Notes: a model not told the origin generated them from the letters alone. A stretch of DNA of 64,000 nt from Aeromonas diversa CDC 2478-85 (GCF_000819805.1 NZ_CDCE01000021.1:1-64000); one strand, 5' to 3'. Shown: positions 19,252 through 29,082, counted from the stretch's first letter. Numbers and translations: made by a program.

Positions 19252-21024
19252 TTACTCGTCCCGGGCGCTGTCGGCAGTACGGTAGCGCCCCTGGTAGTCG
19301 AAAATTTTCTCTTTGATTTGCCAAAATCGTCCCGACTGACGCGCAATCACGAAGTCGGGATGCCGAAATTGCGGCTCGGCGGCCAGCACCGCATCCAGGG
19401 TGGCGAACTGGGGCTCCAGGCCGGGAGCGCGCCAATGATGACGCACAAAGACCTGCTGAAACAAGCGCCGCGCGGCCGGCGTGGCGAAAGAGTAGTAGTC
19501 GGTGAGGGTGGTGCCGTCCTCGTCGTGGTAGGTCACCTCGAGCCGCTCCCCCTGTTTGCCCACCCCCTTGGCGAGCGACAGGCCGCTGCAGCGGATCACC
19601 ATACACCCCTTGAGGTTGAGGGCCGCCTTGAGCTGGTCGTCCGGGTCGACCAACACCTGATCGCAGGCGTGGCAACGGCGCGCGGCTATGTCGTTTTCCG
19701 CACCGCAACCGGGACAAATCTTGGCGCGGAAACGGTAATCGCACTCCTCGCGGGTCCCTTCGTCATCTTCCAGGAAGCCCTGGCAGCGCCGGCCATAGTG
19801 TTCGATGACCTTGCCCTCCTCGTCGACCTTGCCCCAGAAGGTATTGGCAAAGCCGCAGGCGGGGCAGAGCACCTGCACCGGCACATTGTCCCCCTTGGGA
19901 CGCGGCTCACCCACCTCGGGGTCGAACAGGTTGATGTTGTTGCCGGCGTAATCGACCACCAGACAATCCGTCTTGCCGGGGGCCAGGCGCAGGCCACGAC
20001 CGACGATCTGCTGATAGAGGGAGACCGAATCGGTGGGGCGCAGCAGGGCGATGAGATCCACGTGAGGGGCGTCAAAGCCGGTGGTGAGCACTGAGACGTT
20101 GACGAGGTATTTGAGCTCGCGCGCTTTGAAGGCACTGATCAGCGCGTCGCGCTCCGGCCCCGGGGTGTCGCCGGTGACCAGGGCCACCGCCTCGCCGGCC
20201 TCGCCCAGTCGGGTGGCGATTTCGCGGGCGTGCTCCACGGTGGCGGCGAAGATCATCACCCCCTGGCGATCGGCCGCGTACTCCCTGATCTGCTCGAGGA
20301 TATGGGGCGTGACCCGGGCCTGGCGTTTGAGCTCGCGGTTTACCTCGGCGTCGTCGAACAGGCCACCCGGGCGAGCGGCCAGCTTGCTGAAGTCGTAGTG
20401 GACTATGGGGGCATCGATGAGACGCGGCGGGGTCAGGTAGCCGTGCTTGATCATAAAGCGCAAGGGGAGCTCGAACACGCAATCCCCAAACAGGCGATCG
20501 CCACGGCTCTTGACCATGCCGTGGTAGTGGCGCCGGTAGATCCACCCCAGCCCCATGCGATAGGGGGTGGCGGTGAGGCCGAGGATCTTGAGGTCCGGGT
20601 TGGCCGTGCGCAGGTGAGCGATCACCTGGTGGTACTGGCTGTCATCGTCCAGCGACACCCGATGGCACTCGTCGATGATGAGCAGCGAAAACGCCCCGTC
20701 GAAGGACTCCAGGTTGCGCGCCACCGACTGCACCGAGCCAAACACCACCTGGGCGCTCGACTCCTTGCGCGAGAGCCCGGCGGCGAAGATGTCGGCCTGC
20801 AAACCCCAGGCCTCGTACTTGGCGTGGTTCTGCTCCACCAGCTCCTTGACGTGGGCCAGCACCAGCACCCGGCCACGCGCCTTGCGGGCCAGCTCGGCGA
20901 TCACCAGGCTCTTGCCGGCGCCGGTCGGCAGCACCACCACGGCGGGGTCCTGGTGACGGCGAAAGTGACGGATCACGGCATCGACCGCGTCTTGCTGATA
21001 GGGGCGTAGGGTAAACATGCGCAC
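19252..21024 (-). CDS. radD: Superfamily 2 helicase-like DNA repair protein RadD
   Basis: RadD (YejH) acts with RecA and SSB in recombination intermediate processing. Walker A is LPTGAGKS (about 35-42), the DEAH-type box is IIDECHRV, motif III is GLTATP, and motif VI is [13 protein letters not shown]. Two Cys clusters follow, [12 protein letters not shown] with a later C, and [19 protein letters not shown], matching the zinc region of E. coli RadD. 590 aa against 586. Confidence 0.93.
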   Translation of the reverse strand: MRMFTLRPYQQDAVDAVIRHFRRHQDPAVVVLPTGAGKSLVIAELARKARGRVLVLAHVKELVEQNHAKYEAWGLQADIFAAGLSRKESSAQVVFGSVQSVARNLESFDGAFSLLIIDECHRVSLDDDSQYHQVIAHLRTANPDLKILGLTATPYRMGLGWIYRRHYHGMVKSRGDRLFGDCVFELPLRFMIKHGYLTPPRLIDAPIVHYDFSKLAARPGGLFDDAEVNRELKRQARVTPHILEQIREYAADRQGVMIFAATVEHAREIATRLGEAGEAVALVTGDTPGPERDALISAFKARELKYLVNVSVLTTGFDAPHVDLIALLRPTDSVSLYQQIVGRGLRLAPGKTDCLVVDYAGNNINLFDPEVGEPRPKGDNVPVQVLCPACGFANTFWGKVDEEGKVIEHYGRRCQGFLEDDEGTREECDYRFRAKICPGCGAENDIAARRCHACDQVLVDPDDQLKAALNLKGCMVIRCSGLSLAKGVGKQGERLEVTYHDEDGTTLTDYYSFATPAARRLFQQVFVRHHWRAPGLEPQFATLDAVLAAEPQFRHPDFVIARQSGRFWQIKEKIFDYQGRYRTADSARDE

Positions 21025-21151
21025 CGCTCGGGCTGGAAAACAGGGGGGCCATTATAGGCCAAGCGGGTAGCAGGGGAAGCAGCGGCGAAGGGGTTATCGA
21101 CGCGAGACAGTGGGGAAAGAGGCGGCAGACGAGAGCCTGCCGCCGCGAGCG

Positions 21152-22189
21152 TCAATGGAAGGGGAAGATGTAGTTCATCCAGCTGGCCATGCGCAGCAGC
21201 ACCTTGCGCATCACGGAGACGTGATGGAAGTGCTGGGTATAGATGGCGGCCTGGCCGCTGGCACCGGCGATCACCTGATACTCCTGCCAGCGCGGATCGG
21301 TGATCTTGATGCGAACCGGCAGGCGACCGGGACGCACCGCCGAGCTCTGATCCAGCAGGGCTGCGTTGGCCTGCACATTACCGGCGGCGATGGCGGGAAT
21401 GACCGCCTCGACCTCACCCTTGAAGATCATGCCGGGGATGCCGTCGATGACCACCTCGGCCTCATCGCCCACCGCCAGTCGCTGCATGCTGTTTTGCCAG
21501 AACCAGCCGACGTAGGCGTTCTCCTCCTCGTGGATGAAGGTCATCACGGGGCGGAACATGAAGGGGGCGGCGATCATGCCCGGACGCAGGGCGAGCTGGA
21601 CCACATGACCGTTACTCGGGGCATAGACCACGGTCTGCTCGAGCTGGTAGTTGGCCTCGCGCAGCTGGGACTGCACATCGACCAGGGTGGCCTGCTGCTG
21701 ATCGAGCTGGGCCGCCAGATCGTCGACGTTGGCCTGGCTCACATCCAGATCCCGCTGCTTGCCGATGCCGCGGCGCATCAGTTCGCTGGCGCGGTCCCGG
21801 TCGAGCTTGGCCGAACGCAGGCGCGCCTCGATGGACTTGACGTGCTCCTGGTTGGCGCTGACGCGGGCCTCCAGGCTGGAAACCTTCTGGCGGAAGGGCT
21901 CGTCGTCGATGCGAAACAGTACGTCACCCTTTTGCACCCGCTGATCCGGTTTGACCGCCACCTCGGTCACCCGTCCCTTGACCAGGGGCACTATGGGGGT
22001 GGAGACGTAGTAGTTACGGGCCATCTCAGAGTAGGGGTGGTTGTAGTTCATCAACATGATGAGGGTGCCGATGATGGCCACGCCCCCCAGGACGGCGGTC
22101 GGCACTGTCCACTTGTTGAGCGGGATGCGGAAGATCTTGAAGACGGCGACGCAGATGGCGGTGTAGGTGAGAATGAGCAGCAGATCCAT
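21152..22189 (-). CDS. yibH: HlyD-family membrane fusion protein YibH
   Basis: Periplasmic adaptor anchored by N-terminal membrane segments (about 1-20 and 29-48). It has a barrel-sandwich/lipoyl half (VKGRVTEVAVKPDQRVQKGDVLFRID), a coiled-coil hairpin (about 100-190) and the second half-motif YAPSNGHVVQLALRPG. 345 aa. It follows the DUF3302 gene by two bases, as in E. coli yibI-yibH. No cognate transporter is adjacent, so the exported substrate is unknown. Confidence 0.85.
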   Translation of the reverse strand: MDLLLILTYTAICVAVFKIFRIPLNKWTVPTAVLGGVAIIGTLIMLMNYNHPYSEMARNYYVSTPIVPLVKGRVTEVAVKPDQRVQKGDVLFRIDDEPFRQKVSSLEARVSANQEHVKSIEARLRSAKLDRDRASELMRRGIGKQRDLDVSQANVDDLAAQLDQQQATLVDVQSQLREANYQLEQTVVYAPSNGHVVQLALRPGMIAAPFMFRPVMTFIHEEENAYVGWFWQNSMQRLAVGDEAEVVIDGIPGMIFKGEVEAVIPAIAAGNVQANAALLDQSSAVRPGRLPVRIKITDPRWQEYQVIAGASGQAAIYTQHFHHVSVMRKVLLRMASWMNYIFPFH

Positions 22190-22191
22190 GA

Positions 22192-22527
22192 TTATTCTCC
22201 CTTGGCCTGAGTCATGTCATCGAGGCGACTGCGCAGGGTGGCGATCTCCTCCTGCAGGGCGGCCAGTGTCTCTTCATCCTTCTGCAGGCGCTGGCCAAAG
22301 CCCCAGCCCCTGTCTTCGCGGTAGAGGGTCGCCCAGATCCAGAGGAAGGGCCACAGCACATGCAGGGTGAACAGGCTCACCCAGCCGGCCACGTGAATCG
22401 CATCCTGATGGGGATGATTGCGATGCTTGGCGATCTCGTAGGGAATGTCGTGGATGACGATGATGCCGTAGAACATCACGATCGCCACGAAGAAAAGTAG
22501 CCCGAGGGCAAAGTAGTCCAGTGCCAT
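22192..22527 (-). CDS. yibI: DUF3302 inner-membrane protein YibI
   Basis: A 111-aa protein with two membrane segments (about 4-26 and 48-68) and a C-terminal coiled coil (KDEETLAALQEEIATLRSR). It belongs to DUF3302, and its partner yibH follows directly. The start at 22527 leaves GGAGA in a plausible ribosome-site position; an in-frame ATG lies 21 bases further upstream. Likely a membrane scaffold for the fusion protein, by inference from neighbours. Confidence 0.8.
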   Translation of the reverse strand: MALDYFALGLLFFVAIVMFYGIIVIHDIPYEIAKHRNHPHQDAIHVAGWVSLFTLHVLWPFLWIWATLYREDRGWGFGQRLQKDEETLAALQEEIATLRSRLDDMTQAKGE

Positions 22528-22742
22528 CTCTGATTGTCTCCATTTCAAGCCAGTCCTGATCTCCTGTCAGGCGCTAACTTCATCATTACAGAAAGAAAAT
22601 TTGACACAAGCGCTTAATCGACGCCGCCACCTTGCCGGGGCACTGTGACAGGCGGGTGAACTCAGGTCGTTAAGGGGGGGCACCATCGGGATCTCGATGC
22701 CGCGGGGCGCCGCCGCGTCGGGTGAACACCGCCTTGGCCTGG

Positions 22743-23924
22743 TCAGAACTGGTGGTTGATGCCGATATTGACGAAATGGAGCCGGCTGTTGTCGTAGCGG
22801 GTGTGCCAGTCCCCCCCGTTCAGGGGGATGTCCCCCAGCCAGGCCAGGGTGTAGCCGGCGCTGAGGCGAGTCGTCGGGGTGAGCCGGTAATCGGCACCCA
22901 ACCCCAGGCGCCAGGCCGCCGAGAGGGGCAGTGCCGCACTGCGATCGGCATCCTCGACGGGGGAACTGTCGTAGGCGATCCCGGTGCTCAGTTGCAGCGC
23001 CTCAGTGGCCTGGAACTGGGTGCCCAGGCTCAGGTGCCAGGTGTCCTGGTAGTTCAGATCCCGGGTCTGTTGCACCCGGCCGCTGAGCAGGGCCACATCC
23101 ACTTCCCCGAAGCGGGACCACTGCTGCCAGTTGGTGCTGGCCAGCAGGGCCCAGCGATCGTTTACCTGCTGATAGAGGCTCAAGGTCAGGGTCTGGGGCA
23201 TGGCCAGACTGACCCCCAGTTGATTGAGGCCCCTATCCGGTTGCCATGGGCTGGAAGGGGTGAGGCTGGCCTTCCCTTGCAGGCTCCACTCAAGCTCAGA
23301 GGTATAGCTCAGACCGAGCCGGGTGGCCTGGCTCGGCTCATAGAGAACCCCAAGCATATAGCCATAGGCCCAGTCACCCTCTTCATAAGTCAGTTGGCCG
23401 TCGCCACCGGGCAGACGGACGGCCTTGGCCGCCTCGACGGTGCCATGAGAGGCGAGCAGGCTGGCGCCGACCGACCACTGCTCATCGATGCGGTAGGAGA
23501 GGGCAGCGGTGGCCATGATACCGGTGAGGGTACCTTCCTGGCTTTGGTAGCGCCCCTGCCAGTTGGGCGAGTACTCGAGCCCAAGGCCATGGCTGCCAAA
23601 GAGGCCAACGCCCCCATGCCAGCGTTCATCGAACTCATGGGTCAGATAGAGGCTGCCGAGGGGAGCCGTCTGTACCGCATTGCCGCCGTCGGCGGCGTCC
23701 AGCTGGCCCTGAACCCAGCCACCGTTGACCTGGATCTGGGTGCCCTCGAGGCGACTCATACCGGCCGGGTTGCTGGCCAGGGTCGAGGCGTCCTGGGCGC
23801 GGGCCGCCGCGCCGGCGTTGGCCAGCCCCATGTTCTGGGGGCCGGTCTCGTAAAGGGAGAGGCCGCCGGCCAAGGCCGGTGTGGCACTCAGGCAGAGCAG
23901 CAGTAAGGGGTGTCTTGTCATCAT
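22743..23924 (-). CDS. FadL-family outer-membrane hydrophobic-compound porin
   Basis: A 393-aa OmpP1/FadL beta-barrel. The signal peptide ends near PALAG. The family N-terminus GLSLYETGPQNMGLANAGAAARAQDASTLASNPAGM (in pieces: NMGLANAG, ASNPAGM) forms the plug, and the chain ends in aromatic Phe (NHQF). FadL proteins let long-chain fatty acids and other hydrophobic molecules enter. It is 50 bp downstream of an alkylsulfatase gene on the same strand, which suggests uptake of alkyl sulfates or released alcohols. Confidence 0.85.
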   Translation of the reverse strand: MMTRHPLLLLCLSATPALAGGLSLYETGPQNMGLANAGAAARAQDASTLASNPAGMSRLEGTQIQVNGGWVQGQLDAADGGNAVQTAPLGSLYLTHEFDERWHGGVGLFGSHGLGLEYSPNWQGRYQSQEGTLTGIMATAALSYRIDEQWSVGASLLASHGTVEAAKAVRLPGGDGQLTYEEGDWAYGYMLGVLYEPSQATRLGLSYTSELEWSLQGKASLTPSSPWQPDRGLNQLGVSLAMPQTLTLSLYQQVNDRWALLASTNWQQWSRFGEVDVALLSGRVQQTRDLNYQDTWHLSLGTQFQATEALQLSTGIAYDSSPVEDADRSAALPLSAAWRLGLGADYRLTPTTRLSAGYTLAWLGDIPLNGGDWHTRYDNSRLHFVNIGINHQF

Positions 23925-23944
23925 GATTGACTCACAGTCGAAAG

Positions 23945-23967
23945 AGCCCGCCCGGGTGGGCGGGCTC
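23945..23967 (-). terminator. Hairpin between alkylsulfatase and FadL genes
   Basis: AGCCCGCC-N5-GGGCGGGCT-type stem read on the minus strand, followed by CTTTCG. The T-run is weak, so it may only reduce read-through. Confidence 0.45.
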
Positions 23968-23974
23968 GAGGGGA

Positions 23975-26002
23975 TCAGCGGTTGATGGGAGAGACGCCGG
24001 TCTCGCTCAGACCGTGGCTGTGGCCCTTGTGATCGTTGGGGGTGACGATGTTGAACCAGAACTCGAAGTCATCGAGGTAGCCGCCGAGCTTGCGCAGCTT
24101 CTGCTCGTCGCCCACCAGGGTGAGGCGACCCTGCTCATGCAGGCTCTTGAGGCTGGCCTTTTGCAGCATGAACTCGGTCAGATCGGCCCGCGTGAGGGTG
24201 AGGTTGACGTCTGCCTTGTCATCGCGGTAGCCCTTGATGTGGCTGAAGTTACCGTTCTGCACCCGGAGCTGGTACTCCTCCCTGGTGTCGGAGAGCACCA
24301 GATTGGCGCTCAGGGTATAGCCCTCTTTGGCCACCCGGTTGCCATCCATGCGCACCGCCACATAGTCGAGGAAGTCGGAGACGGGCATGGCGGCAATCAT
24401 GTCGGCACTGGCCCCCTTGGTGGCGATCCCTTGCGGCACGCCGTTACGCAGCTCGAAGGCCCCCATCAGGAAGCTGTTACGCTCGCCGGCCGATTCGCTC
24501 TGATAGCCCAGCTGCTCGAGGCAGTTGGCCTGCTGCTGACGGGCCTTGGCGTTGGTCGGCTCGGCAAAGACCGCGTGGTTGACCACCTCGGCACACCAGC
24601 GGTACTCCCCTTTATCGAAGGCGCGCTTGCCTTCGGCCACCACCTTGTCGATGCCACCCATGGCCGCCACATAGCGCACGGCCGCCTCTTTGGGGGGCAG
24701 GGGGAGCAGCTTGGCCGGGTTCATGTCCGAGTAACCGAGGTAGCGGTTAACCACCGCCTTGGCGTTGCGATGATAGCTGCCGTGATAGCCGCGGTTGTAC
24801 CACTCCTTGGAGAGGGCATCGGGCACCTTGAACTCATCCTGGATCTCGTCGATGGTCACTCCGTGGTTGGCCAGACGCAGGGCCTCGTTGTGGATGAAGC
24901 CGTACATGTCACGCTGTTTCTCGAGGAAGCTGACGATCTGGGCATTGCCCCAGCGCGGCCAGGTGTGAGAAGCCATCAGCACCTCGGCCTGGTTGCCGAA
25001 CATATGCAGCGACTGGTTGATGTAGCTGCTCCACCCCTTGGCATCGCGCACCGGGGCGCCGCGCAGGGTATAGATGTTGTGCAGGCCACCCACGGTGTTC
25101 TCGGCCGCCCAGTAGGTCTTGAACTGGGGTAGCCAGGTGTTCATCTCCACCGGTGCCTCTGTGCCCGGCGTGCTCTGCATCACCAGGGTGATGCCATCGA
25201 CGGTGATCTCCTCGATGCCGGCACCTATCTCCTTGGTCGGTTTGATCAGGGTCAGCTCGCCCAGGGCCACGCTCTTGCCGATGGCCGCATCCACCTGGCC
25301 GGTGGCGCTCTTGGGCAACACGTTGCCGTACTGATAGGTGGCGCGGCGCGACATGGCGTTGCCCGCCAGCACGTTTTCGCTGATGGCGTGTTCGGTAAAG
25401 CCTTCCGGTGCGATCACCTGGACCTTGCCGGCATCCACCTCTTGCTGGCTGACGATCCCCTTGACCCCGCCAAAGTGATCCGCATGGGGGTGGCTGTAGA
25501 TGACGGCCACCACAGGGCGCTCGCCCAGGTGCTCGTTGACCAGCTTGAGTGCCGCCCGAGAGGTCTCGGGGACGGTCAGAGGGTCGAAGACAATCCAGCC
25601 ACTCTTGCCGCGCACGAAGGTGATGTTGGCGAGATCATAGCCACGCACCTGGTAGATGCCGTCGGTGACTTCATAGAGGCCATGGAGGAGATTGAGGGTG
25701 GCCTGACGCTGCAGGCTGGGGTGGACGGAGGCGATGGGGCCGGCCTTGGTCAGGAAGTCATAGGAGCCGAGCTCCCAGACCACCTTGCCGTCGGCATTCT
25801 TGATGAGCAGGTCCTTCTCCTGGGCGATAAGCCCCTTGGCCGCAAACGCGATGTCGTCGATCTTGTCGTTGGGCAGGGTCTTGCCGACCGATGCCAAAAA
25901 CTGAGCGGTATGAGGGGTGGCAGAGCCCGATGTGGCAGGGGCAGCCACGGCGTGGCCAAGCGAGAGGGTCAGCAGGGTGAGGGCCAGGGGTGACATCTTC
26001 AT
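23975..26002 (-). CDS. SdsA-type alkylsulfatase (metallo-beta-lactamase fold)
   Basis: A 675-aa secreted or periplasmic enzyme hydrolysing alkyl sulfates such as dodecyl sulfate to alcohol and sulfate. The signal peptide ends near AVAAP. The zinc motif HxHxDH is His171-His173-Asp175-His176. Conserved flanks EVTDGIYQVRGYDLANITFV and the downstream dimerisation domain follow, and a C-terminal SCP2-like domain (LTRADLTEFML) completes the type III alkylsulfatase layout. ATG 26002 is preceded by GGAGA. A LysR gene lies upstream, as SdsB does for Pseudomonas SdsA. Confidence 0.9.
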   Translation of the reverse strand: MKMSPLALTLLTLSLGHAVAAPATSGSATPHTAQFLASVGKTLPNDKIDDIAFAAKGLIAQEKDLLIKNADGKVVWELGSYDFLTKAGPIASVHPSLQRQATLNLLHGLYEVTDGIYQVRGYDLANITFVRGKSGWIVFDPLTVPETSRAALKLVNEHLGERPVVAVIYSHPHADHFGGVKGIVSQQEVDAGKVQVIAPEGFTEHAISENVLAGNAMSRRATYQYGNVLPKSATGQVDAAIGKSVALGELTLIKPTKEIGAGIEEITVDGITLVMQSTPGTEAPVEMNTWLPQFKTYWAAENTVGGLHNIYTLRGAPVRDAKGWSSYINQSLHMFGNQAEVLMASHTWPRWGNAQIVSFLEKQRDMYGFIHNEALRLANHGVTIDEIQDEFKVPDALSKEWYNRGYHGSYHRNAKAVVNRYLGYSDMNPAKLLPLPPKEAAVRYVAAMGGIDKVVAEGKRAFDKGEYRWCAEVVNHAVFAEPTNAKARQQQANCLEQLGYQSESAGERNSFLMGAFELRNGVPQGIATKGASADMIAAMPVSDFLDYVAVRMDGNRVAKEGYTLSANLVLSDTREEYQLRVQNGNFSHIKGYRDDKADVNLTLTRADLTEFMLQKASLKSLHEQGRLTLVGDEQKLRKLGGYLDDFEFWFNIVTPNDHKGHSHGLSETGVSPINR

Positions 26003-26142
26003 GGGGTATCTCCAGACGGGGTTGTTGATGCCCAGTCTAGGGAGAGGGTGCGCGGGGATCATTCGGGTGGCCGATAAACGACCATTAAGCGTGGATTAAA
26101 TTAGAGGCCACGACCCCCAAGCTTAACTTCGGTATTCCCCCA

Positions 26143-27063
26143 TCAGGAGAGGTGCATCGCCTGACACTGGCGGCGGATCTGTGCCTGCAACCAGTTCAGC
26201 CCGGGATCCTGATCCTGGGACTGGTGCCAGCACATGTAGAGGGGGCAGTCGTCGCTCGGCCAGGGAATGGGAAATCCCTTGAGCGCGAGGGCATCGCTGA
26301 CCAGGGCCAGATGCCAGCTGCTGGTGATGGTGAGCCAGTCGGTCTGACTGACCATGACCAGGGCCGAGAGGAGGGCGTTGCTCTCGTAGGCGATGTTGCG
26401 CGGGGGCAGTTCCCCGTGGGCCAGAGAGCGGACGACCCAGTCATCCCGGCGCCGCACATCCCACACCACATGCTCCTCGGCAAAGAAGCTCTCCATGTCG
26501 AGGTGATCGCCAATTCTGGGGTGATCGCGACGGCAGACCACTCGGGTGGGGGACGCGAGCAGCCGCTCGTTGCAAAAACCCTTCTCCTCATGAGGTGTAC
26601 TGGTGAGGACCAGATCGATCTTGTGCAGGCGCAGCGCCTGCAGGCGGGAGGGTTCATCGAGCATGCTGGTGACCGACTCGAGGCGGCAACGCGGGGCCTG
26701 CTCGGCCAACTGCCTGAGCAGGGAGGGGAGCAGCATCATGTCGAGGTCAGGGTGGCTGGCAATGCGAAAGTAGCGCTGGCTGGTGGCCGCAATGAACTGC
26801 TCACTCTGGCGGATGGCCCGCTCCATGGTGTGCAGGGAGTCGGCCGTTTCCCGATGCAGGCTGAGGGCGCGGGCGGTAGGGACAATCCCGCGCCCTTGCC
26901 GTACGAACAGGGGCTCGCCTATCTGGTTGCTGAGCCGGGTAATGGCCTGGCTGATGGCGGCAGGGGTCATCTCCAGCTGCTCTGCCGCCGCCGAGACCCC
27001 GCCGGATGTCATGACCGCATTGAAGACCCGAAACAGGTTGAGATCGAAATGGGTGCCTGACAT
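26143..27063 (-). CDS. LysR-family regulator upstream of the alkylsulfatase gene
   Basis: A 306-aa LysR-type regulator. HTH: DLNLFRVFNAVMTSGGVSAAAEQLEMTPAAISQ, quoted in part as GVSAAAEQLEMTPAAISQ. Effector domain from about residue 90. It starts 11 bases after folD on the same strand and ends 140 bp before the alkylsulfatase start. Local regulation of that gene is an inference from position; unlike many LysR-target pairs it is not divergent. Confidence 0.85.
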   Translation of the reverse strand: MSGTHFDLNLFRVFNAVMTSGGVSAAAEQLEMTPAAISQAITRLSNQIGEPLFVRQGRGIVPTARALSLHRETADSLHTMERAIRQSEQFIAATSQRYFRIASHPDLDMMLLPSLLRQLAEQAPRCRLESVTSMLDEPSRLQALRLHKIDLVLTSTPHEEKGFCNERLLASPTRVVCRRDHPRIGDHLDMESFFAEEHVVWDVRRRDDWVVRSLAHGELPPRNIAYESNALLSALVMVSQTDWLTITSSWHLALVSDALALKGFPIPWPSDDCPLYMCWHQSQDQDPGLNWLQAQIRRQCQAMHLS

Positions 27064-27074
27064 CCGGTCACTCC

Positions 27075-27929
27075 TCAGTCGTGGTACTGCTCACAGGCCT
27101 CGAGGGTGTTCTCGATGAGAGAGGCCACCGTCATGGGACCGACGCCACCTGGCACTGGGGTGATGAAACTGGCGTGGCTGCGGGCGGTTTCAAACTCCAC
27201 ATCACCGACCAGGGAACCATCCGCCAGGCGGTTGATCCCCACGTCGATCACCACGGCGCCCGGCTTGACCCACTCGCCCGGGATGAAGTTGGGCTTGCCG
27301 ACGGCCACCACCAGCAGATCGGCACGGCGCACATGGGCCTCGAGATCCTGGGTGAAACGGTGACAGGTGGTGGTGGTGCAGCCGGCCAGCAGCAGCTCGA
27401 GGGTCATGGGGCGACCGACGATGTTGGAGGCGCCCACCACCACGGCGTGCAGACCATGGGTCCTGATGCCGGTGGTTTCGATAAGGGTCATGATCCCCTT
27501 GGGGGTGCAGGGGCGCAGGGCCGGAATGCGCTGAGCCAGGCGACCCACATTATAGGGATGGAAGCCGTCCACATCCTTGTCGGGATGAATGCGTTCGATC
27601 ACCAGGGTGGTGTCCATGTGGGCGGGCAGCGGCAACTGCACCAGGATACCGTCTACCTCGCCGTCGCTGTTGAGGCGGTCGATAAGACCGAGCAGCTCCT
27701 CTTGTGTGGCATTGGCACTGAGATCGTAGGAGCGGGAGACAAAGCCCACTTCCTCACAGGCGCGTCGCTTGCTGCCGACATAGACCTGGGAGGCCGGATC
27801 GCTCCCCACCAGGATGACGGCCAGACCCGGGGCCCGTTTGCCCTGCAACACCCGCTCCTTGACCCGGGCCGCCACCTGGCTGCGAATCGTTTGCGCCACC
27901 AGTTTTCCATCAATCATCTTGGCTGACAT
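27075..27929 (-). CDS. folD: Bifunctional methylenetetrahydrofolate dehydrogenase/cyclohydrolase
   Basis: FolD interconverts 5,10-methylene-, methenyl- and 10-formyl-THF in one-carbon metabolism. Catalytic Tyr/Lys in [35 protein letters not shown], and the cofactor region [13 protein letters not shown] are all visible; [10 protein letters not shown] closes the fold. ATG 27929 ([13 protein letters not shown]) gives 284 aa. It is divergent from the tRNA cluster. Confidence 0.96.
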   Translation of the reverse strand: MSAKMIDGKLVAQTIRSQVAARVKERVLQGKRAPGLAVILVGSDPASQVYVGSKRRACEEVGFVSRSYDLSANATQEELLGLIDRLNSDGEVDGILVQLPLPAHMDTTLVIERIHPDKDVDGFHPYNVGRLAQRIPALRPCTPKGIMTLIETTGIRTHGLHAVVVGASNIVGRPMTLELLLAGCTTTTCHRFTQDLEAHVRRADLLVVAVGKPNFIPGEWVKPGAVVIDVGINRLADGSLVGDVEFETARSHASFITPVPGGVGPMTVASLIENTLEACEQYHD

Positions 27930-28061
27930 AATCCTCAACTCACCGTCATTAGAAGGGCGGCGCATTGTCGCATTTTTTGTGACCCGCCGACAGATGCTTT
28001 GAGCCGGCAAGCGCCCGGCGTGTAAGAAGTAGTCACTTGAATTTATTGATGGAAAAAGTCA

Positions 28062-28091
28062 TTGACGCTGGCTTTCACGCTTGGGTATGAT
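28062..28091 (+). promoter_or_regulatory. tRNA-cluster promoter with GC-rich discriminator
   Basis: TTGACG (28062-28067) and TATGAT (28086-28091) with an 18-bp spacer, followed by GCCGGCCCG. Such a GC discriminator is the signature of stringently controlled stable-RNA promoters. Confidence 0.75.
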
Positions 28092-28141
28092 GCCGGCCCG
28101 TTGCTTGGTACGACATCTGTCGATATGCTGGCAAGCGGCAT

Positions 28142-28218
<77 letters not shown>

Positions 28219-28256
28219 CTTTATACAGGTGGAATGCCTGAAACGATGAAAACAGT

Positions 28257-28333
<77 letters not shown>

Positions 28334-28348
28334 TTTATTCGTCTCTGT

Positions 28349-28425
28349 GGTGGTTGTAGCTCAGTTGGTAGAGTCCCGGATTGTGATTCCGGTTGTCGTG
28401 GGTTCGAGTCCCATCAGCCACCCCA
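28349..28425 (+). tRNA. tRNA-His(GTG)
   Basis: 77 nt including the histidine-specific extra 5' G (G-1:C73) at 28349, anticodon loop TTGTGAT, encoded CCA. Substrate of the hisS product in this window. Confidence 0.96.
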
Positions 28426-28468
28426 TCCTATTTATGCAAGGCGCGTTCGCGCTTGGCAGCCCTTCTCT

Positions 28469-28552
28469 GCGGAAGTGGCGAAATTGGTAGACGCACCAGA
28501 TTTAGGTTCTGGCGCCTTTGGCGTGTGGGTTCAAGTCCCTCCTTCCGCACCA
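28469..28552 (+). tRNA. tRNA-Leu(TAG)
   Basis: 84-nt class II tRNA with a long variable arm, anticodon stem CCAGA/TCTGG around TTTAGGT, encoded CCA. Last tRNA before the terminator. Confidence 0.96.
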
Positions 28553-28567
28553 TGTTGAAAATGAAAG

Positions 28568-28598
28568 AACCGGTTCACTGCTGTGAACCGGTTTTTTT
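28568..28598 (+). terminator. Terminator of the tRNA cluster
   Basis: AACCGGTTCAC-TGCT-GTGAACCGGTT perfect 11-bp stem with T-run to 28599. Confidence 0.92.
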
Positions 28599-28629
28599 TA
28601 TTTCTGTCATTCAAGGCAGTCGAACGTTC

Positions 28630-28658
28630 AAAAAAACAACCCGGCCTGGTGCCGGGTT
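28630..28658 (-). terminator. Terminator of the 33-codon ORF
   Basis: AACCCGGC-N5-GCCGGGTT stem, followed on the minus strand by T7-8. Begins six bases after the ORF stop. Confidence 0.8.
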
Positions 28659-28663
28659 GCGGG

Positions 28664-28765
28664 TCATTCATCATCGGACTCGGCCAGATCGACAACATCG
28701 AGTCGTACCACCTGGAGATCGCTCTCTTCATCAGGAGGTAGGGTGGGCAAAGGGGGGTTGGTCAT
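28664..28765 (-). CDS. Acidic 33-aa small protein, unknown function
   Basis: ATG 28765 to TGA 28664. The N-half is Pro-rich (MTNPPLPTLPPDEESD), then LQVVRLDVVDLAESDDE. Nine or more acidic residues, two adjacent valine-rich segments, no Cys, no membrane segment. A possible SD AAGG lies nine bases upstream. A clean Rho-independent terminator follows immediately, which favours a real transcript ending here. No family recognised; a chance ORF inside an untranslated RNA is the alternative. Confidence 0.5.
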   Translation of the reverse strand: MTNPPLPTLPPDEESDLQVVRLDVVDLAESDDE

Positions 28766-28930
28766 TTAGCTTGCCTTGTCATCGTGGATAAGCAAGCCGG
28801 CGGGGTGGATTCCTGCCACCGATTCACGTCCCTGGGAGCCAGCTCCGGCGTGAGAGCGCGCACAATAGCGAGACGACAATGCAGAGTCAAGCGGTGCTGG
28901 ATGAAAAAGCACCTGACCTGGCGAGGTGGG

Positions 28931-28966
28931 ATAAAACAAAAGGCCCTCTCTTGCGAGAGGGCCTTT
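28931..28966 (-). terminator. Terminator of tRNA-Pro(GGG)
   Basis: AAAGGCCCTCTC with its complement around a 4-base loop; on the minus strand it is followed by TTTTGTTTTAT. Confidence 0.85.
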
Positions 28967-28977
28967 CGGGGGAATGA

Positions 28978-29054
28978 TGGTCGGCGTGAGAGGATTTGAA
29001 CCTCCGACCCCTGACACCCCATGACAGTGCGCTACCTGGCTGCGCTACACGCCG
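28978..29054 (-). tRNA. tRNA-Pro(GGG)
   Basis: 77-nt cloverleaf on the minus strand: acceptor CGGCGTG/CACGCCG, anticodon loop ATGGGGT giving GGG with the characteristic U-U mismatch in the anticodon stem, T-arm GGAGGTTCAAATCCTC, encoded CCA. Confidence 0.96.
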
Positions 29055-29082
29055 ACGAGGTCAGCCTTGCTGACGGGGACGA

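Noticed and set aside
28762-29022. 86-codon frame overlapping tRNA-Pro(GGG) and its terminator
   Set aside because: It runs through a certain tRNA gene and terminator and has no ribosome site or family match.
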